The notes under the pieces: model-generated
What the model was told of the DNA's origin: nothing
Databases searched by the model: none
Seen by the model: the letters and a program-made list of their open reading frames with translations, nothing else
Part shown: in pieces, positions 42,072-51,054 of the stretch
Numbering within the stretch: position 1 is the stretch's first letter
Layout of the letters: each line of letters starts with the position of its first letter
NCBI GenBank assembly: GCA_964479535.1
Contig: CAYZMM010000020.1
Coordinates: forward strand, 31,903-95,902
Length of the DNA stretch: 64,000 bases
DNA from: S015-6 sp964479535
GTDB lineage: Bacteria; Desulfobacterota; DSWW01
Direction of reading: 5' to 3'
Position numbers and translations under genes: made by a program

Positions 42072-42376
42072 CTCCGTTTCCTCGTCAGCTTTGGTTTGGT
42101 TCGGCACACCCTTTGCCGGAAGGGCTAAGGTATTCTGCCACGGCCGACTCTGCATGGCAACGCATCCGTCCTCCGGCAAGACGGCGGATGCCCAGCCGGG
42201 GCGACTTTTCGCAACTCGGGGACGGGGCGGCGCATCAAAGAGAGAAAAAATTTGTAACTCCCTTTCCATATTTCGTATATTCGCGCCTCCTTCATCTGAT
42301 ATAACAAGATCGACAGCAGTGGCAGGCCGTTCCTTCTGTTCATCGGCGAAGCGGCAGACATGGGTCCGGAAGTAGA
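42072..42376. other. Divergent intergenic region before the Mrp/respiratory cluster
   Basis: 305 bp without a convincing gene. It contains an A/T-rich stretch (42245-42280) and a TATAAC (42300-42305) that may act as a -10 for the rightward cluster, but I find no matching -35 and no FNR-type TTGAT-N4-ATCAA site. Regulation of the cluster is therefore unresolved. Confidence 0.35.
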
Positions 42377-44698
42377 ATGACAGGCCTACTCATAGCGGTT
42401 CTCTCGGGGTTCTTCCTCGCACTCGCCGCCCCTTGGGTGCATCGTCTTGCCCCGCGCCGGTCCGGGTGGATCCTGGCCCTTCTGCCCTTTGCACTGACCG
42501 TCTATTTCCTCTCTTTCCTGGGGTCCCTGGCGCAGGGCGAGACCTTTCGTGCGCAATTCCAGTGGATCCCTTTTCTCGGCATCAACCTCACCTTTCTGCT
42601 GGACGGCCTGAGTCTTCTCTTCTGCCTGCTCATCACCGGAATCGGCACCCTGGTGGTCATCTACTCCGGGGGATACCTGGCGGGACATCTCGAGCTCGGC
42701 CGGTTCCACGCGTACATCCTCATGTTCATGGCCTCCATGCTCGGTGTCGTGCTCTCGGACAATGCGATCGCCCTCTTCGTGTTCTGGGAGCTGACGAGCC
42801 TGAGCTCCTTCTTTCTGATCGGGTTTGACCACGAGCGGGAAGCCGCGCGGGTGGCCGCCCTCCAGGCCCTCCTGGTAACGGGCCTGGGAGGCCTGGCCCT
42901 GATGGCGGGCCTTCTGCTCATGGGCCAGGTGTACGGGACCCTCGAGTTGACCGGGATGATGGCGCAGGGGGGCGACGTGCTCCAGTCGAGCCGCCTGTTT
43001 CTGCCCATCCTCTTCCTGGTGCTGGCCGGCGCCTTCACGAAGAGCGCCCAGTTTCCGTTCCACATCTGGCTGCCGAACGCCATGGAGGCGCCGGCCCCGG
43101 TGAGCACCTACCTGCACGCGGCGACCATGGTCAAGGCGGGCGTGTACCTCATGGCCCGGGTGAATCCGCTGTTCACGGGGAGCGAGGTCTGGTTCTGGAT
43201 GCTCGTCGGTGCCGGAGTTGCGACCATGCTGCTGGGCGCCTGGCTGGCCATGGTACAGAGCGATCTGAAACGGATTCTTGCCTATTCCACGGTCAGCGCA
43301 CTGGGAACCCTCACCCTTCTGCTCGGTCTGGGGACGGGCCGGGCAGCAGAAGCGGCCATGGCCTATCTGCTGGTCCATGGCCTGTACAAGGGTGCCCTGT
43401 TTCTCACGGCCGGGGCTGTGGACCACGGGACCGGCACACGGGACGTGGGCGAGCTGGGGGGCCTCCGGCAGGCCATGCCGATCACGGCACTGGCGGCCGG
43501 CCTTGCAGCCCTGTCCATGGCCGGCATTCCGCCCTTCTTCGGCTTCATCGGGAAGGAAGCGATCTACGCGGCATCTCTCGAAGCGACCACGGCCCGGGGG
43601 TTCGTGGTCGGCGCCTCTCTGATCGCGAACCTGCTCTTCGTGGCCATCGGGCTGATCGTGGGGATCCGCCCCTTCTTCGGGGCCCTGAAAGAAACCCCTC
43701 ATCATGCCCACGAGGGCCCGGTGGCGTTGTGGATCGGCCCACTGATCCTCGGTTCTCTCGGACTGATCGCAGGCCTGTCGCCGGGTGCCGTGGGGCACGA
43801 CTTCGTCCTTCGGGCGGCAACGACGGTGCTGGGTCGCCCGGTGGAGACACATCTTTCCCTGTGGCACGGGTGGAACGCGGCCGTGGCGTTGAGTCTGGTG
43901 ACGTTCGCGGCGGGCTTTACCGTCTTCGGGATCCGGCGGTCCCTGGGGCGTGCCATGGGGGCCCTGGCCAGGGCCCTCGTTCCGGTCGGCCCGGCCCGCG
44001 GGTATTTCCGTGCGTTGGACGGCACCCTGGGGCTGGCCGCCTCTGCAACGAGGGTGCTTCAGAGCGGCTACCTGCATCGGTACCTGTTGTTCATCCTGTT
44101 CACCACGGTCGGGCTGGCCGGGTACACACTCTTCTTCCAGGCACGGGTCTCCTGGCCCGGAGGGCTCTCCGATGTCCGGTTCTACGAGGCGGGACTCGTC
44201 GGGGTGATGCTGGCCGCCGCGCTGGCCGCGGTCTGGTCCAGGGCCCGGCTGACCACGGTGATCGCGCTGGGGGTCGTGGGCTACGGCGTTGGGCTCATCT
44301 TTCTGTTCTTCGGCGCTCCGGATCTCGCCATGACGCAGATCCTGGTCGAGACCCTGACCGTGATTCTCTTCGTGCTCGTCTTCTACCGGATGCCCTACTT
44401 CGAGATCCTGACGCGCTCCGGTGGGAAGCGCTGGATCGACGCGGCGGCCGCACTCGCCAGCGGCGGACTCATGACCGCCCTCGTTCTCACGGCGGTCCAT
44501 GTCCAGTGGCAGCCGAGCATCGCCTCCTACTTCAGCGAATTCAGCTTCTCTCTGGCCAAGGGGCGCAACATCGTGAACGTCATTCTGGTGGACTTCCGCG
44601 GATTCGACACCATGGGCGAGATCACGGTTCTCTCTGTGGCCGGCATCGGCGTGTACGGGCTGCTCAAGCTGCGCGCCGGGAAGGGAGAGGGCCCATGA
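42377..44698 (+). CDS. mrpA: Mrp Na+/H+ antiporter subunit A
   Basis: 773 residues, the usual length for MrpA, with about 20 membrane helices. The antiporter core is homologous to NuoL: LFVFWELTSLSSFFLIGF (Glu of helix 5), SAQFPFHIWLPNAMEAPAPVSTYLHAATMVKAGVYL (key Lys and His), and SDLKRILAYSTVSALG. The C-terminal part (FYEAGLVGVMLAAALA, FFGAPDLAMTQILVETLTVI, EITVLSVAGIGVYGLLKL) is the MrpA-specific NuoJ-like extension. Begins the seven-gene mrp operon; overlaps mrpB by 4 bp. Confidence 0.95.
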   Translation: MTGLLIAVLSGFFLALAAPWVHRLAPRRSGWILALLPFALTVYFLSFLGSLAQGETFRAQFQWIPFLGINLTFLLDGLSLLFCLLITGIGTLVVIYSGGYLAGHLELGRFHAYILMFMASMLGVVLSDNAIALFVFWELTSLSSFFLIGFDHEREAARVAALQALLVTGLGGLALMAGLLLMGQVYGTLELTGMMAQGGDVLQSSRLFLPILFLVLAGAFTKSAQFPFHIWLPNAMEAPAPVSTYLHAATMVKAGVYLMARVNPLFTGSEVWFWMLVGAGVATMLLGAWLAMVQSDLKRILAYSTVSALGTLTLLLGLGTGRAAEAAMAYLLVHGLYKGALFLTAGAVDHGTGTRDVGELGGLRQAMPITALAAGLAALSMAGIPPFFGFIGKEAIYAASLEATTARGFVVGASLIANLLFVAIGLIVGIRPFFGALKETPHHAHEGPVALWIGPLILGSLGLIAGLSPGAVGHDFVLRAATTVLGRPVETHLSLWHGWNAAVALSLVTFAAGFTVFGIRRSLGRAMGALARALVPVGPARGYFRALDGTLGLAASATRVLQSGYLHRYLLFILFTTVGLAGYTLFFQARVSWPGGLSDVRFYEAGLVGVMLAAALAAVWSRARLTTVIALGVVGYGVGLIFLFFGAPDLAMTQILVETLTVILFVLVFYRMPYFEILTRSGGKRWIDAAAALASGGLMTALVLTAVHVQWQPSIASYFSEFSFSLAKGRNIVNVILVDFRGFDTMGEITVLSVAGIGVYGLLKLRAGKGEGP

Positions 44699-45102
44699 GA
44701 TCCCTCATCCTATCGGCCACGGCCCGGTTCCTGCTTCCGATCCTGTTCATGTTCTCCCTCTTCCTTCTCGTGCGTGGCCACAACCTGCCGGGCGGGGGCT
44801 TCGTGGGTGGGCTGGTGGCGGCGGCGGCCTTTGTGCTCTACGCCATGGCCCACGATGTCGAGGACGCCCGCCGGCTGCTCCGGGCGAACCCGGTCAGTCT
44901 GCTCGGTGCCGGGCTGCTGCTGGCCATGGGGAGCGGCCTGGTGGGCCTGTTCCAGGGGGCGGCCTTCATGAAGGGACTCTGGCTGCAGCATCACGTCCCG
45001 GTCTTCGGAAAGCTCGGCACGCCCGTGGTGTTCGACATCGGCGTCTACCTCGTGGTCCTGGGGGCCACGCTCACGGTTCTGTTCAATTTGCTGGAGGACT
45101 GA
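44695..45102 (+). CDS. mrpB: Mrp antiporter subunit B
   Basis: 135 residues with four membrane helices. RFLLPILFMFSLFLLVRGHNLPGGGFVGGLVAAAAFVLY is the hallmark of the MnhB/MrpB family. The start is the ATG at 44695 overlapping the mrpA stop. An integral part of the hetero-oligomeric antiporter. Confidence 0.93.
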   Translation: MRSLILSATARFLLPILFMFSLFLLVRGHNLPGGGFVGGLVAAAAFVLYAMAHDVEDARRLLRANPVSLLGAGLLLAMGSGLVGLFQGAAFMKGLWLQHHVPVFGKLGTPVVFDIGVYLVVLGATLTVLFNLLED

Positions 45103-45105
45103 GGC

Positions 45106-45453
45106 ATGGAGGTTCTTCTCGCCTTCCTGATCGGGGCGCTCTACGCGGCCGGGCTCTACCTGATGCTCGGACGCAGCATCGGGAAGCTGATCGTGGGGCT
45201 GGTGCTCATCAGCCAGGCGGCCAACCTGCTGATTTTCACGGCCGGGCAACTGACCCGGGCCGACCCGCCGATCATCCCGGAAGGTGCGATGCAGGCACAG
45301 CCGCCTTTCGCGGACCCCCTTCCCCAGGCGCTCATCCTGACGGCCATCGTGATCGGTTTCGCGGTTCTGGCCTTTGCCCTGGTCCTGGTGCACCGGACCT
45401 TTCAAACCGTGGGAACGTATGACATCGACGACATGAAGGCGACGGACACGTGA
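45106..45453 (+). CDS. mrpC: Mrp antiporter subunit C
   Basis: 115 residues, NuoK-like. Three helices with LYLMLGRSIGKLIVGLVLISQAANLLIF, then DPLPQALILTAIVIGFAVLAF, which is diagnostic for MnhC/MrpC. It starts 3 bp after mrpB and overlaps mrpD by 4 bp. Confidence 0.94.
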   Translation: MEVLLAFLIGALYAAGLYLMLGRSIGKLIVGLVLISQAANLLIFTAGQLTRADPPIIPEGAMQAQPPFADPLPQALILTAIVIGFAVLAFALVLVHRTFQTVGTYDIDDMKATDT

Positions 45454-46976
45454 AATCGCTGCTGGTGTTGCCGATCCTTATTCCCCTGGCTACTGCGGCG
45501 GCCTGCTATCTCAGCTGGCCGTGGAGGCGGGTGCAGCGAGCCCTCGGAATGCTCGGGGCGGTCTGCCTCTTCGTGTCCTCCCTTGCCCTGCTGGTCATGG
45601 TCCGAAAAGAGGGTATTCAATCGGTCCAGCTGGGCGGTTGGCCCGCGCCCTACGGGATCACCTTCGTGGCCGATCTGTTCAGCGCCGTCATGGTTGCGGT
45701 CAACGGGCTCCTCGGATTCACGGTCATGGTCTATTCCCTGGCCACCATGGACCCGGCCCGGGAGTCCCACGGCTACTACCCACTCTACCACATCCTGCTC
45801 ATGGGGGTGTCCGGCGCCTTCCTGACGGGCGACATCTTCAACCTGTATGTCTGGTTCGAGGTCATGCTGATCGCCTCCTTCGTGCTGATGGCCCTGGGAG
45901 GGGAAAGGGCCCAGATGGAGGGAGCGCTGAAGTACGTGACCCTCAACCTGGTCTCCTCCGCCCTCTTCCTGGCATCCGTGGGGATCCTCTACGGGGAGGC
46001 GGGCACGCTGAACATGGCCGATCTCGCCCTGACCCTGAGGGAGACCGGACACACGGCTCTGGTGGACACCCTGGCCATGCTCTTCCTCGTCGCCTTCGGC
46101 ATCAAGGCGGCCATCTTTCCCCTCTTCTTCTGGCTTCCCGCTTCGTATCACACCCCTCCCGCCGCCGTGTCCGCCATCTTCTCGGGGCTCCTCACCAAGG
46201 TGGGCGTCTACGCACTGATTCGCATCTTCACGCTGCTGTTCGTACAGAACGTCGGCTTCACCCACACGCTGATCCTCGTCATCTCGGCCCTCACCATGGT
46301 GTTCGGCGTCCTGGGCGCCATGGTGCAGAACGAGTTCCGCCGGATCCTCTCGTTCCACATCGTCAGCCAGATCGGCTACATCATCATGGGCCTCGGCCTG
46401 TTCACCCTGCAGGCACTTGCGGGCTCCATCTTCTTCACCCTTCACAACATCTTCGCGAAGACGAACCTCTTCCTGGTGAGCGGCGTGACGCAGCGGCTGG
46501 GAGGATCCTATGAGCTCAAGAAGCTCGGGGGCATGTATTTCCTTTATCCGGGCCTCGCCGCGCTGTTTCTCATCCCGGCCCTCTCCCTGGCGGGCATCCC
46601 GCCCCTCTCCGGGTTCTTCGCGAAGTTGAGCCTGGTGCGGGCCGGACTCGAACGCGAACAGTACGCGGTCGTTGCGGCCGCGCTGGCCGTGGGGCTCATG
46701 ACGCTCTTCTCCATGATCAAGATCTGGAACGAGGTCTTCTGGAAGGCGGGACCCGAAGCCTCGAAGGAGGGTGGCGGCGAAACCGCGGGGCAGGGACGCG
46801 TCGAGGGAGACAGGGGGAATTCGTGGGGCACCCTGGCTCCCATCGGCCTGCTCGCCCTGATCACTGTGTTCATGGGGCTCGCTGCGCAGCCGGTCTTCGA
46901 AATCGCCGTGCAGGCCGCCGAGCAGCTGATGAACCCGGAACTCTATATTCGGACCGTACTGGAAGGGGGGACATGA
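45450..46976 (+). CDS. mrpD: Mrp antiporter subunit D
   Basis: 508 residues, NuoN/M-like, about 14 helices. Helix 5 Glu lies in DIFNLYVWFEVMLIASFVLM, the helix 7 Lys in AFGIKAAIFPLFFWLPASYHTPPAAVSAIFSGLLTKVGVYAL, and FRRILSFHIVSQIGYIIMGLG follows. Together with MrpA it provides the ion path. A 40-residue charged loop near residue 435 (EASKEGGGETAGQGRVEG) is longer than usual. Confidence 0.95.
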   Translation: MKSLLVLPILIPLATAAACYLSWPWRRVQRALGMLGAVCLFVSSLALLVMVRKEGIQSVQLGGWPAPYGITFVADLFSAVMVAVNGLLGFTVMVYSLATMDPARESHGYYPLYHILLMGVSGAFLTGDIFNLYVWFEVMLIASFVLMALGGERAQMEGALKYVTLNLVSSALFLASVGILYGEAGTLNMADLALTLRETGHTALVDTLAMLFLVAFGIKAAIFPLFFWLPASYHTPPAAVSAIFSGLLTKVGVYALIRIFTLLFVQNVGFTHTLILVISALTMVFGVLGAMVQNEFRRILSFHIVSQIGYIIMGLGLFTLQALAGSIFFTLHNIFAKTNLFLVSGVTQRLGGSYELKKLGGMYFLYPGLAALFLIPALSLAGIPPLSGFFAKLSLVRAGLEREQYAVVAAALAVGLMTLFSMIKIWNEVFWKAGPEASKEGGGETAGQGRVEGDRGNSWGTLAPIGLLALITVFMGLAAQPVFEIAVQAAEQLMNPELYIRTVLEGGT

Positions 46977-47449
46977 GGTTCTTTCTCTGGAACATTCTGC
47001 TGGCCGTGAACTGGGCCTTTCTGACCGGGCATTTCACCCTCGAGAACCTGATCTCCGGCTACGTTCTCGGCTTCGTCCTGCTCTGGATCATGAGGGGCGC
47101 TTTCTTCGATACGGAGTATTTCCCGAAGGTGCGAAAGGCCGTGGGCTTCTTCTTCGCCTTTGTCTGGGAGCTCCTTCTGGCCAACGTGAGCGTGGCGAGA
47201 ACCGTGCTGCTCGAGCGGCAGCAGAACATCCGCCCCGCCTTCATCGGGATTCCACTGGATGCGGAAAGCGATGCGGAGATCGCCCTGTTCGCCAATCTGA
47301 TCACGCTCACGCCCGGCACCCTGAGCCTCGACGTCTCCGATGACCGTCGCGTGCTCTACATCCACACCCTCGACGTGGACGATGTGGACGCCCTTCGGGT
47401 GAACCTCAAGCGCACGCTGGAGCGCCGTCTGCTGGAGGTGACACGATGA
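46973..47449 (+). CDS. mrpE: Mrp antiporter subunit E
   Basis: 158 residues. N-terminal helices (FFLWNILLAVNWAFLTG; LISGYVLGFVLLWIM) and the cytosolic LFANLITLTPGTLSLDVSDDRRVLYIHTLDV motif identify MnhE/MrpE. ATG at 46973 overlaps the mrpD stop. Confidence 0.94.
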   Translation: MRFFLWNILLAVNWAFLTGHFTLENLISGYVLGFVLLWIMRGAFFDTEYFPKVRKAVGFFFAFVWELLLANVSVARTVLLERQQNIRPAFIGIPLDAESDAEIALFANLITLTPGTLSLDVSDDRRVLYIHTLDVDDVDALRVNLKRTLERRLLEVTR

Positions 47450-47733
47450 CCGCACTCGACGGGGCCGTACTCATCGCTTCGGTCATGCTGGCCCTGGCCG
47501 TGGTGCTCGCCTTCGTCCGGGTCCTCCGCGGGCCGAGCCTGCCGGACCGGGTCGTGGCCTTCGACCTGATGACCACCCTCGCCGTGGGGATCATGGCCGT
47601 CTACACCATCTACACGGGAGAGACGGTCTACCTGGACGTGGCGATCGTGCTCGCCCTTGTTTCGTTCCTCGGCACGGTGGCCTTTGCCCGATACCTCGAG
47701 CAGCGCGGTCGAAAGAGGAGGGAGAAGCCGTGA
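47446..47733 (+). CDS. mrpF: Mrp antiporter subunit F
   Basis: 95 residues, three helices, with RVLRGPSLPDRVVAFDLMTTLAVGIMAVY, the signature of MnhF/MrpF; the Asp in it is thought to take part in ion transport. Four-bp overlaps join it to mrpE and mrpG. Confidence 0.94.
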   Translation: MTALDGAVLIASVMLALAVVLAFVRVLRGPSLPDRVVAFDLMTTLAVGIMAVYTIYTGETVYLDVAIVLALVSFLGTVAFARYLEQRGRKRREKP

Positions 47734-48104
47734 TGGACTGGGTTGCGGCCCTCCTGGTGGTTTCCGGGGCCTCCTTCATGCTGCTCGCCGCCTTGGGCTT
47801 GGTCAGGCTGCCCGATGTCTGGATGCGGATGCACGCCAGCACGAAATCGGCCACCTTCGGTATCGGCTGCATGGCCCTGGGCCTGACCGCCTGGCGCCTG
47901 GACGATCTCTCCGTTGTCATGCGGTCCGTCATCCTGATCGGGTTCATCTTCCAGACGGCGCCGGTGGCGGCCCACATGATCGGCAGGGCAGCGTACCTGG
48001 CGGGCGTGAAGCCGTGGAAGGGCACCCTGCGGGACGAGCTGAAGGGGCGCTACGACACGGAGACGCACCGCCTTGCCAGCGGACCCGGGGGGAACGAACA
48101 TTGA
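47730..48104 (+). CDS. mrpG: Mrp antiporter subunit G
   Basis: 124 residues, three helices. LLAALGLVRLPDVWMRMHASTKSATFGIGCMALGL is diagnostic for MnhG/MrpG. Completes the seven-subunit antiporter. Only 79 bp separate it from actB on the same strand, with no terminator visible, so read-through into the respiratory genes is likely. Confidence 0.94.
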   Translation: MMDWVAALLVVSGASFMLLAALGLVRLPDVWMRMHASTKSATFGIGCMALGLTAWRLDDLSVVMRSVILIGFIFQTAPVAAHMIGRAAYLAGVKPWKGTLRDELKGRYDTETHRLASGPGGNEH

Positions 48105-48183
48105 CAGCTCGAGACGATATGCGTCAAGATGAAAAGCCGTCCACGCCCTCGAACGCATACTTGCACGAGGTGGAACCTCCGCG

Positions 48184-51054
48184 ATGAAGCGAAGGGATTT
48201 TCTGAAGCTCTCGGGCCTCACTGGGACGATCGTCGCAGCCGGGTGTGCGGAAGAACCCACGCGTAGGCTGATTCCTTTCCTCAATCCACCTGAGGACATC
48301 ATTCCCGGGAAGGCCACCTGGTTCGCCACCACCTGCCGCCAGTGCCCGGCTGGCTGCGGCATGCTGGCAAAGAACCGGGAGACCCGGATCGTCAAGTTCG
48401 AGGGCAACCCGCAGCACCCGATCAACCGGGGCAAGCTCTGCGCCCGGGGCCAGGCTGCGTTGCAGGACCTCTACAGCCCGGACCGGCTCGACCGTCCGAT
48501 TCTCTTCGAGAAAGGGAAGCCGAAAGAGGTGAGCCGGCAGGAGGCGCTCGACCTGTTCCGCTCCGAGGTGAAGAGGGCCGGGAAGGAGGTCGCTGTCCTC
48601 TCCGGGCTCGAAAGCGGGTACGGGGCGGATCTCCTCCGGGACTGGGCCGACGGCATCGGTGCCGGGCCGGTTCTCTACTATGAGCCGGTTTCCTACGACG
48701 CAGTCCGTGAGGGCAATCGGATCGTCTTCGGGCGGGACGCGCTGCCTGCCTACGACATCTCGGAATGCGATTTCATCCTTTCGGTGAACGCAGAGTTCCT
48801 GGAGACCTGGATTTCCCCTGTGGAGTTTGCCCGGCAGTTCTCCGAGGCGCGGGACCCGAAGGGCAGGAAGGCCGGTTTCCTTTACGCAGGGCCGAGACTC
48901 TCCCTGACCGGCGCCTCTGCGGATCGCTGGGTCGTGGTTCGGCCCGGTGCGGAGCCGGCCCTCGCCTTTGCGATTCTCGCTTCCCTGATCGAGAAAGGAC
49001 AAGGCAAGGGCGTGTCGGAAAAGGAGCGGGCGAGCATCCAGGGCGTGCTCAAGGGCGCGAAGGCCGTCGATCTTGCGAAGCGTGCGGGCCTGGACCCGGC
49101 CCTGGTGGACAGGATCGCCGGGCGGATCGCCCGCTCGAAGCGGGCTCTCGTACTGGCGGACGGGTCGGTCGATACCGTGGTCGCGGCCAATCTCATCAAC
49201 CGTCTGACGGGCTCGGCAGGTCCCTGCACGGATTTCTCCAGACCTCTGGCGCTTTCCCGGGTGGCGAGGCAGGCCGAGGTCGGGGCATGGGTGAAGCGGT
49301 TGGCCTCAGGCGCCTTCCGGGTGCTCGTCGTTCACCGCTCCAACCCGGTCTACAGCCTGCCCGGTTTTGCGGAGGCGGTCGAGAAGGTGCCCCTCACGGT
49401 GGCCCTGGACAGCGCGGCGAGCGAGACCACCGCCGTCTCACGGCTGGTCCTGCCGATTCCCACGCCCTACGAATCGTGGGGCACGTACGTGCCGCGGGGG
49501 GGGCTGACGAACTGCCTGCAGCCGACCATGGGGCCGGTGAGGGAAGTTCTGAGGCTCGAAGAGATCCTGACGAGCGTCTCCGAGGACAAGGGCCAGCACG
49601 AGGGGTCCCACGAGGCCTTCTACGGTTACATGGCGAAGAAGGGCGGCGCGGTCGACGACGCCGGGGATGAGCCCGGGGTCGTTGCCGCGATGGCGCAGGG
49701 CTTCTTCGAGACGCCGGTGGATCCGTCCGGATCCCGGGTCTCGGTCGAACTCTGCGGCTGCACCTACACCCCCGAGAAGGTTCCGGAGGGCCTCCGGCTC
49801 GTCACCTACCCGAGCCTGAGGTGGTTCGACGGGCGGGATGCGAACAAGACCTGGATGCTCGAGATCCCGGATCCCCTGACCATGATCACGTGGGACGGTT
49901 GGGTGGAGGTCCATCCGGACGCGGCGGGAGAGCATGGGCTGGCCCAGGGGGACCGGGCGGAGGTCTCCACGGAGCACGGCAAGGCCGAGCTGGGTGTCTA
50001 CGTGAGCCCACACCTCGAGCCCGGGACCGTGGCCCTCCCGATGGGGCTGGGCCACAGCGGATTCGGACGCTACGCGGACGGGATCGGCGCCAACCCGAAC
50101 GCGCTGACCGGCGGAAGGGGCAGCCCGGTGCAGGTGAAGCTCTCCGGGACGGGCCGCAAGGTTCGGTTCGCCCACGTGGACGGGTCCCGCTCACAGCACG
50201 AAAGGGGGATCGCCCAGGCCGCCTACGAGACCAAGCCGCAACACGACGAGCACCACGAGAAGTCCCATCATCATGATTATCCGCTGCGCCTGCCGATCGC
50301 TTCGGCTTATGACCCGAAAGTCGACATCTATCCGCCCCATTTTCACGACAAGTACCGATGGGGCATGATCATCGACCTGGACCGGTGCATCGGCTGTGCG
50401 GCGTGCGTGACCGCCTGCTACGCCGAGAACAACGTGGCCTCGGTGGGCAAGGAGCGGGTTCTCGAGGGGCGGGAGATGGCGTGGCTCCGGATCGAGCGCT
50501 ATCTGGAGGAAGAAGAGAATCCGGGCATTCGCTTCTTTCCCATGCTTTGCCAGCATTGCGAAAACGCGCCGTGTGAACCGGTCTGCCCGGTATACGCGCC
50601 CCACCACAACAGCGAGGGAATGAACACCCAGATCTACAACCGCTGCATCGGGACCCGGTACTGCTCCCAGAACTGCCCGTACAAGGTTCGGCGGTTCAAC
50701 TTCTTCCACCACAAGCCGGATCCTCCCCTCGATTACCAGCTCAATCCGGACGTAACCGTGCGGACCAAGGGTGTCATGGAGAAGTGCTCCTTCTGCGTGC
50801 ACCGGATCAAGGACGCGCACCAGAAGGCAAAGGTGGAAGGAAGGAAGATCCGGGACGGCGAGATCGTGCCCGCCTGTGCGCAGACCTGCCCGACCGGCGC
50901 GATCACCTTCGGGAGCTTCCTGGACCCGGACAGCCGGGTCGTCCAGCTCGCCAAGGACGAGAGAGCCTATCAGGTCCTGGCCGAGCTTCTCACCAAGCCG
51001 GGCGTGATCTACCTGAAGAAGATCATCCGGGACGACGGGCTCGAAAAGGCATGA
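48184..51054 (+). CDS. actB: Alternative complex III subunit ActB (molybdopterin-oxidoreductase-like plus iron-sulfur domain)
   Basis: 956 residues. A Tat signal (KRRDFLKLSG, then IVAAGC) exports the folded protein. Domain 1 (about 45-680) is molybdopterin-oxidoreductase-like and keeps a possible [4Fe-4S] motif, TTCRQCPAGCGM with KLCARGQA. Domain 2 (about 715-950) has four cluster sites: DRCIGCAACVTAC; LCQHCENAPCEPVCP; NRCIGTRYCSQNCP, where one Cys is Thr and so fits the [3Fe-4S] site of ACIII; and KCSFCVHR with PACAQTCPTGA. As in other ACIII it should pass electrons from quinol oxidation to the c-haems. Overlaps actC by 4 bp. Confidence 0.9.
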   Translation: MKRRDFLKLSGLTGTIVAAGCAEEPTRRLIPFLNPPEDIIPGKATWFATTCRQCPAGCGMLAKNRETRIVKFEGNPQHPINRGKLCARGQAALQDLYSPDRLDRPILFEKGKPKEVSRQEALDLFRSEVKRAGKEVAVLSGLESGYGADLLRDWADGIGAGPVLYYEPVSYDAVREGNRIVFGRDALPAYDISECDFILSVNAEFLETWISPVEFARQFSEARDPKGRKAGFLYAGPRLSLTGASADRWVVVRPGAEPALAFAILASLIEKGQGKGVSEKERASIQGVLKGAKAVDLAKRAGLDPALVDRIAGRIARSKRALVLADGSVDTVVAANLINRLTGSAGPCTDFSRPLALSRVARQAEVGAWVKRLASGAFRVLVVHRSNPVYSLPGFAEAVEKVPLTVALDSAASETTAVSRLVLPIPTPYESWGTYVPRGGLTNCLQPTMGPVREVLRLEEILTSVSEDKGQHEGSHEAFYGYMAKKGGAVDDAGDEPGVVAAMAQGFFETPVDPSGSRVSVELCGCTYTPEKVPEGLRLVTYPSLRWFDGRDANKTWMLEIPDPLTMITWDGWVEVHPDAAGEHGLAQGDRAEVSTEHGKAELGVYVSPHLEPGTVALPMGLGHSGFGRYADGIGANPNALTGGRGSPVQVKLSGTGRKVRFAHVDGSRSQHERGIAQAAYETKPQHDEHHEKSHHHDYPLRLPIASAYDPKVDIYPPHFHDKYRWGMIIDLDRCIGCAACVTACYAENNVASVGKERVLEGREMAWLRIERYLEEEENPGIRFFPMLCQHCENAPCEPVCPVYAPHHNSEGMNTQIYNRCIGTRYCSQNCPYKVRRFNFFHHKPDPPLDYQLNPDVTVRTKGVMEKCSFCVHRIKDAHQKAKVEGRKIRDGEIVPACAQTCPTGAITFGSFLDPDSRVVQLAKDERAYQVLAELLTKPGVIYLKKIIRDDGLEKA

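Noticed and set aside
42072..42376. An FNR or similar oxygen-responsive site upstream of the Mrp/respiratory cluster
   Set aside because: I searched for TTGAT-N4-ATCAA-like sequences and found none convincing.
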